A stretch of DNA of 7,691 nt, taken from Deltaproteobacteria bacterium. Its GTDB lineage: Bacteria; Desulfobacterota; Desulfobacteria; Desulfobacterales; ETH-SRB1. Below the pieces are notes generated by a model that saw only the letters and a list, made by a program, of their open reading frames with translations, did not search any database and was not told the DNA's origin. Shown in pieces: positions 4,506 through 7,691 of the stretch (its first letter is position 1; every line of letters starts with the position of its first letter). The translations under genes and the position numbers were made by a program. The DNA lies in assembly GCA_019314185.1 (NCBI GenBank), contig JAFCZU010000387.1:1-7691 (forward strand), in the 5' to 3' direction.

Positions 4506-6635
4506 ATGAAAAGGGCTTTGTTGTTGATTTGTTTGCTTGGAGTAATCTTTGCCAAAAGCAGCTTCGCTCTTGCTAAAGAAAAAGACAGAGAAATTATTAA
4601 GCTTCAAGAGGTGATTGTCACTGCGCCCCGTATTGATAAAAGGCTCGTGGAAACTCCTGCCGGCATTAGCATTATCACTTCAAATGAAATCAAAGAAATG
4701 GGCGCAAAAAACATAGTGGATATTCTTGAGACTATTCCCGGAGTAGTTAAAGACAGTGATACCCGAAAACGCGCCACATTCAGGGGAAATAGAAGCGTGC
4801 AGTCTGCCGGAGCTTTGGTGCTGGTAAATGGTATTCCTGCAAACTCAGGAATTTCCGGATACGTGGAATACGATGCCATACCTCTTGCAGATATAGACCG
4901 CATCGAAGTACTGCGTTCATCCGGAAGTATAGCCTTTGGCCCTGATGCTGCCCGCGGTATTGTCAACATCATTACGAAGAGGGGAAAAGAGGGAGCGCCT
5001 CAAGTCAAAATAGGTGCTTCCTATGGTTCCTGGAATACCATGGAGGAATCGGCAGGTGTAACTGGAAAAGTAGAAGATTGGGACTATGTTTTTGGCGGCT
5101 CCCGTCTGGACACGGATGGTTATGAGAATGAGGAGAAAAAAAGAAGCGCTGCGCACTTAGGCGTTGGATACAACTTCTCAGAAAATACGCGCCTCGGTTT
5201 CAACCTGGCCCGGCGGGATGTCAACTACCAGACATCCCAGAAGAAGACCAAGTGGCAGGTTGAAAACTACCGGTGTGAAAGTATTTTTCCAAAATCAGCA
5301 ACCGTCTCTACCTTAGAGCACTACCGGGAAGATGAAGACGAAAACATTGCCACGAGTCTCAATTTCACACATGAAGGAGAGGCTTTCTTCACAAAAGCCA
5401 TGGTTTCTTATGATGATACGGATCATCTGTATAAAAGATATGATGACCATCTTGATCCCGCCAATATCAAGAATGACTACGAGGAAGACAGGGATGAAGA
5501 TCGATTGTCAACCAGTGCATCAGGTGGCTATCACTTTGACTTTGCGCGAATGACATTCACTCCGACTTTAGGGGTGGATTACGAGAAAACCAATTTTGAT
5601 CAAACACGAACTTATCCCTGGGCTGACCCGGTAACCAAAGACTCCTACATTGCCAAGGCAAACATAGATACCAAACGCGAACGCCGGGGTCTTTTCTTGA
5701 GCAATGAGTTTGACTTTAACGAAGAGTGGGAACTTAACCTGGGTGGTCGCGTAGATGATGTGCAATATGACATCAAGAATCAGCAGCCTAAACATGTGAC
5801 CAAAAATGTTACTGATTACAGTTGGAATGTAACCCCTGCCTTCCATCCCACCCAGGATTCAACCATTTACGCCTCAGCCTCCCGGTCCTACTGGTATCCG
5901 GTACTTCAATATTACAAATATGCCATGGAATATGGTAATGCCGAGTACAGACCAGAAAATTTGAAGCCTGAGAACTATCTTACATATGAGCTTGGCTACA
6001 AGCACTATTTCGGTTCAAAGTTGAGTTTGGCCGTTGCCGGTTATCACATGAAGATAAAGGACAAATTCCTTTCGTTTTACGACGATACCGATGTCTGGAG
6101 AGGCTATTTTAATGTGGGCACTTCAAAACATATGGGCCTTGAGCTTGAGGCTTCCGGACGCCTTTCCTCCTTTTTCGGATACCGCCTTTCAGGCGCATAT
6201 CAGCATGCCGAGTGGGATGAGGCAACCTTCAGAGCTTATGAATGGGGAGCGACGCCTGCCGGCGACACCCTGAAAAATCTCGACATATCGGGCCGGGAAT
6301 TACCCCATGTTCCGGAATTTACATCCACCCTTGGTCTGGACTTCTATTTCATGGAATATTTCAAATTCAGCGCCGACGTAAACTATTACGGCAAACAGTA
6401 TATCGATGTGCTTAATCGTTATGAGATGAACGACTATGTTATGGTTGACTCCATGTTGTCGTACAATCGAGGCAAGTATAAAATTTGGGTACTCTGCAAT
6501 AACATTTTTGACAGAGAGGTAGAAAATATATTTAATGAAAAAGGGGATAGGAATAATGACGGCACACCAAATCATTATGCTTATTATCCCTTAGAGGGGG
6601 TATGCGTGGAAACAGGCATTAGTTTCTCTTTTTAA
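4506..6635 (+). CDS. TonB-dependent outer-membrane receptor
   Basis: The product is 709 aa, normal for the family. A signal peptide at 1-23 ends ALA-K. A TonB box-like segment LQEVIVTAPR (33-42) precedes the plug domain at about 48-160: ETPAGISIITSNEIKEMG, IVDILETIPGV, TFRGNRS, VLVNGIP, IDRIEVLRSSGSIAFGPDAARGIVNIITKRG. The remainder is the 22-strand beta-barrel, with late motifs NVGTSKHMGLELEASG and NNIFDREV, ending in an aromatic FSF for outer-membrane insertion. A DRNNDG stretch (681-686) in the last extracellular loop resembles a calcium-binding loop. The start at 4506 has AAGGAG 6 bases upstream; an in-frame ATG at 4449 lies inside leader hairpin 3 and would spoil the signal peptide. Plug motifs are of the BtuB/CirA type. 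The next gene encodes a metal-chelate binding protein, so the ligand is probably a siderophore, corrinoid or other metal chelate. Confidence 0.95.
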   Translation: MKRALLLICLLGVIFAKSSFALAKEKDREIIKLQEVIVTAPRIDKRLVETPAGISIITSNEIKEMGAKNIVDILETIPGVVKDSDTRKRATFRGNRSVQSAGALVLVNGIPANSGISGYVEYDAIPLADIDRIEVLRSSGSIAFGPDAARGIVNIITKRGKEGAPQVKIGASYGSWNTMEESAGVTGKVEDWDYVFGGSRLDTDGYENEEKKRSAAHLGVGYNFSENTRLGFNLARRDVNYQTSQKKTKWQVENYRCESIFPKSATVSTLEHYREDEDENIATSLNFTHEGEAFFTKAMVSYDDTDHLYKRYDDHLDPANIKNDYEEDRDEDRLSTSASGGYHFDFARMTFTPTLGVDYEKTNFDQTRTYPWADPVTKDSYIAKANIDTKRERRGLFLSNEFDFNEEWELNLGGRVDDVQYDIKNQQPKHVTKNVTDYSWNVTPAFHPTQDSTIYASASRSYWYPVLQYYKYAMEYGNAEYRPENLKPENYLTYELGYKHYFGSKLSLAVAGYHMKIKDKFLSFYDDTDVWRGYFNVGTSKHMGLELEASGRLSSFFGYRLSGAYQHAEWDEATFRAYEWGATPAGDTLKNLDISGRELPHVPEFTSTLGLDFYFMEYFKFSADVNYYGKQYIDVLNRYEMNDYVMVDSMLSYNRGKYKIWVLCNNIFDREVENIFNEKGDRNNDGTPNHYAYYPLEGVCVETGISFSF

Positions 6636-6657
6636 TAAAAACATGATTTTATATCCA

Positions 6658-7691
6658 ATGAAAAAATATTTCACTATAATATGTATTGCAATTCTTTTTT
6701 TCTGTTTGCTTGCTTATGGAGAAACAGTAACCCGTGAAGCAATGGCAGGAGAAAGTATCAGAATAAAGGATGCTGCGGGGCGATTTGTGGAGGTAAGACT
6801 TCCGGTTGAAAAGCTGGTGGTCTTAACCTCCGATGCCCTGGAGATAATCCGCGCTCTCAGGGCGGAAGATCTTGTTGTGGGCGTGTACTCGGACATTTCA
6901 AGGGACTCTAAGTTCTGGCCCAAGTTAAAGGATAAACCCAAAGTTGGGAACTGGAAGGGGCTCAATTATGAACTGGTTGCTGAGTTAAACCCGGATATTG
7001 TATTGTGCTATTCGCAACGTCCCGGCCGGGATATGGAAAGAAAACTCGAGCCCTTTGGCGTTAAGGTAATCCGCCTGGATTTCTTCAGGCTCGGCACCCT
7101 GGAAAAAGAGGTGGCAGTTCTCGGCCGCATTCTAAAAAAAGAAAAGGAGGCAATGGACCTCATCGCCTGGTACCGGAAAAACCTGGAATTTATACAAAAG
7201 GGCCTGAAAAATATCAGCGATCGGCCTGATGTTTACATCGAAGGTGACTCCAAATACCATACTACCGGACCAGTCTCAGGCGGCCACGAAATGTGTGTTC
7301 TGGCCGGAGGACATAATATTGCCGCTAATCTTTCCATACCTTATCCTGAGATAACTCCTGAATGGATTTTGATAAACAATCCGAATCTCATTGTTAAGAC
7401 AACTACAAAAAGTAGCTGCGGCACCAGCTATTCAATGGCCGATGCGATCCCGTTGAAAAAGATCAGAGACGGAGTCATTGCCCGACCCGCATGGGAAAAT
7501 ATTCGGGCCGTAAAGGAGAATAATGTTTTTGTGATGGCAAATGAAATCTGGACAGGCCCGAGGGCTATTATAGGTACAGGTTATATGGCAAAATGGTTTT
7601 ATCCCGAGGCCTTTAAGATGTTCGATCCCCAAAAGCTCCACAGAGAGTACCTGGAGAAATTTCAAGGCATTAAATACCAGGGTGTGTATGT
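6658..7691 (+). CDS. Periplasmic metal-chelate binding protein (BtuF/FhuD/TroA-like), 3' end beyond window
   Basis: The reading frame is open to the window edge, giving 344 codons from ATG 6658. A signal peptide covers about 1-21 (MKKYFTIICIAILFFCLLAYG) with no lipobox cleavage evident. The mature part starts RIKDAAGRFVEVRLPVEKLVVL, typical of iron-complex/cobalamin binding proteins. The first lobe has L..EDLVVGVYSD and LNYELVAELNPDIVLCY (PDIV motif), then a linking helix and the second lobe TPEWILINNPNLIVK. The end W-GPR--IG-GYMAKWFYPE-F---DP-KLHREYLEKFQG is characteristic of a subgroup found beside TonB receptors and in methanogens (from memory). An alternative ATG at 6643, only 7 bases after the receptor stop, adds MILYP. 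Neither start has a clear Shine-Dalgarno, suggesting translational coupling. Permease and ATPase genes would be expected downstream. Confidence 0.88.
   Translation, partial: MKKYFTIICIAILFFCLLAYGETVTREAMAGESIRIKDAAGRFVEVRLPVEKLVVLTSDALEIIRALRAEDLVVGVYSDISRDSKFWPKLKDKPKVGNWKGLNYELVAELNPDIVLCYSQRPGRDMERKLEPFGVKVIRLDFFRLGTLEKEVAVLGRILKKEKEAMDLIAWYRKNLEFIQKGLKNISDRPDVYIEGDSKYHTTGPVSGGHEMCVLAGGHNIAANLSIPYPEITPEWILINNPNLIVKTTTKSSCGTSYSMADAIPLKKIRDGVIARPAWENIRAVKENNVFVMANEIWTGPRAIIGTGYMAKWFYPEAFKMFDPQKLHREYLEKFQGIKYQGVY

Overview
The window looks like a Gram-negative chromosome. It carries a TonB-dependent outer-membrane receptor and exported proteins with typical signal peptides. The gene repertoire and the short GGCTTTCGCC / GGAATGACGG intergenic repeats fit Desulfobacterota (former Deltaproteobacteria), but that placement is an inference. 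No rRNA, tRNA or phylogenetic marker is present to settle it. Coding DNA has moderate GC; the central intergenic stretch is clearly AT-richer.

Layout. On the minus strand, from 3420 down to position 1, lies a tightly packed operon: a MoxR-family AAA+ ATPase, a DUF58 protein with a von Willebrand A (vWA) fold, a membrane-anchored BatD-like protein (TTG start), and a BatA-type vWA membrane protein cut off by the window edge. Adjacent genes overlap or sit 1 base apart (TGATATG, TTGA and TGATG junctions), and the three downstream genes each have a good Shine-Dalgarno. This is the 'Bat' (Bacteroides aerotolerance-like) arrangement, in which a MoxR chaperone-type ATPase is thought to act on vWA partners at the cytoplasmic membrane.

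From 3421 to 4505 there is about 1.1 kb without a convincing gene, but it is full of structure: a sigma70-like promoter for the minus-strand operon, small hairpins, two related REP-like repeats (one seems to be the other with a 30-base hairpin inserted), a 208-bp MITE-like element with ~60-bp imperfect terminal inverted repeats, and a three-hairpin leader just upstream of the receptor gene. Two of the leader hairpins end in T-runs and look like intrinsic terminators.

On the plus strand, from 4506 to the end, a complete TonB-dependent receptor (709 aa) is followed after 7 or 22 bases by a periplasmic binding protein of the BtuF/FhuD/TroA type, which runs off the window. Together they form the outer-membrane and periplasmic part of an uptake system for a metal chelate, corrinoid or siderophore. 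The substrate cannot be read from the sequence. The structured leader suggests expression of the uptake operon is controlled by premature termination, which is the best candidate here for something undescribed.
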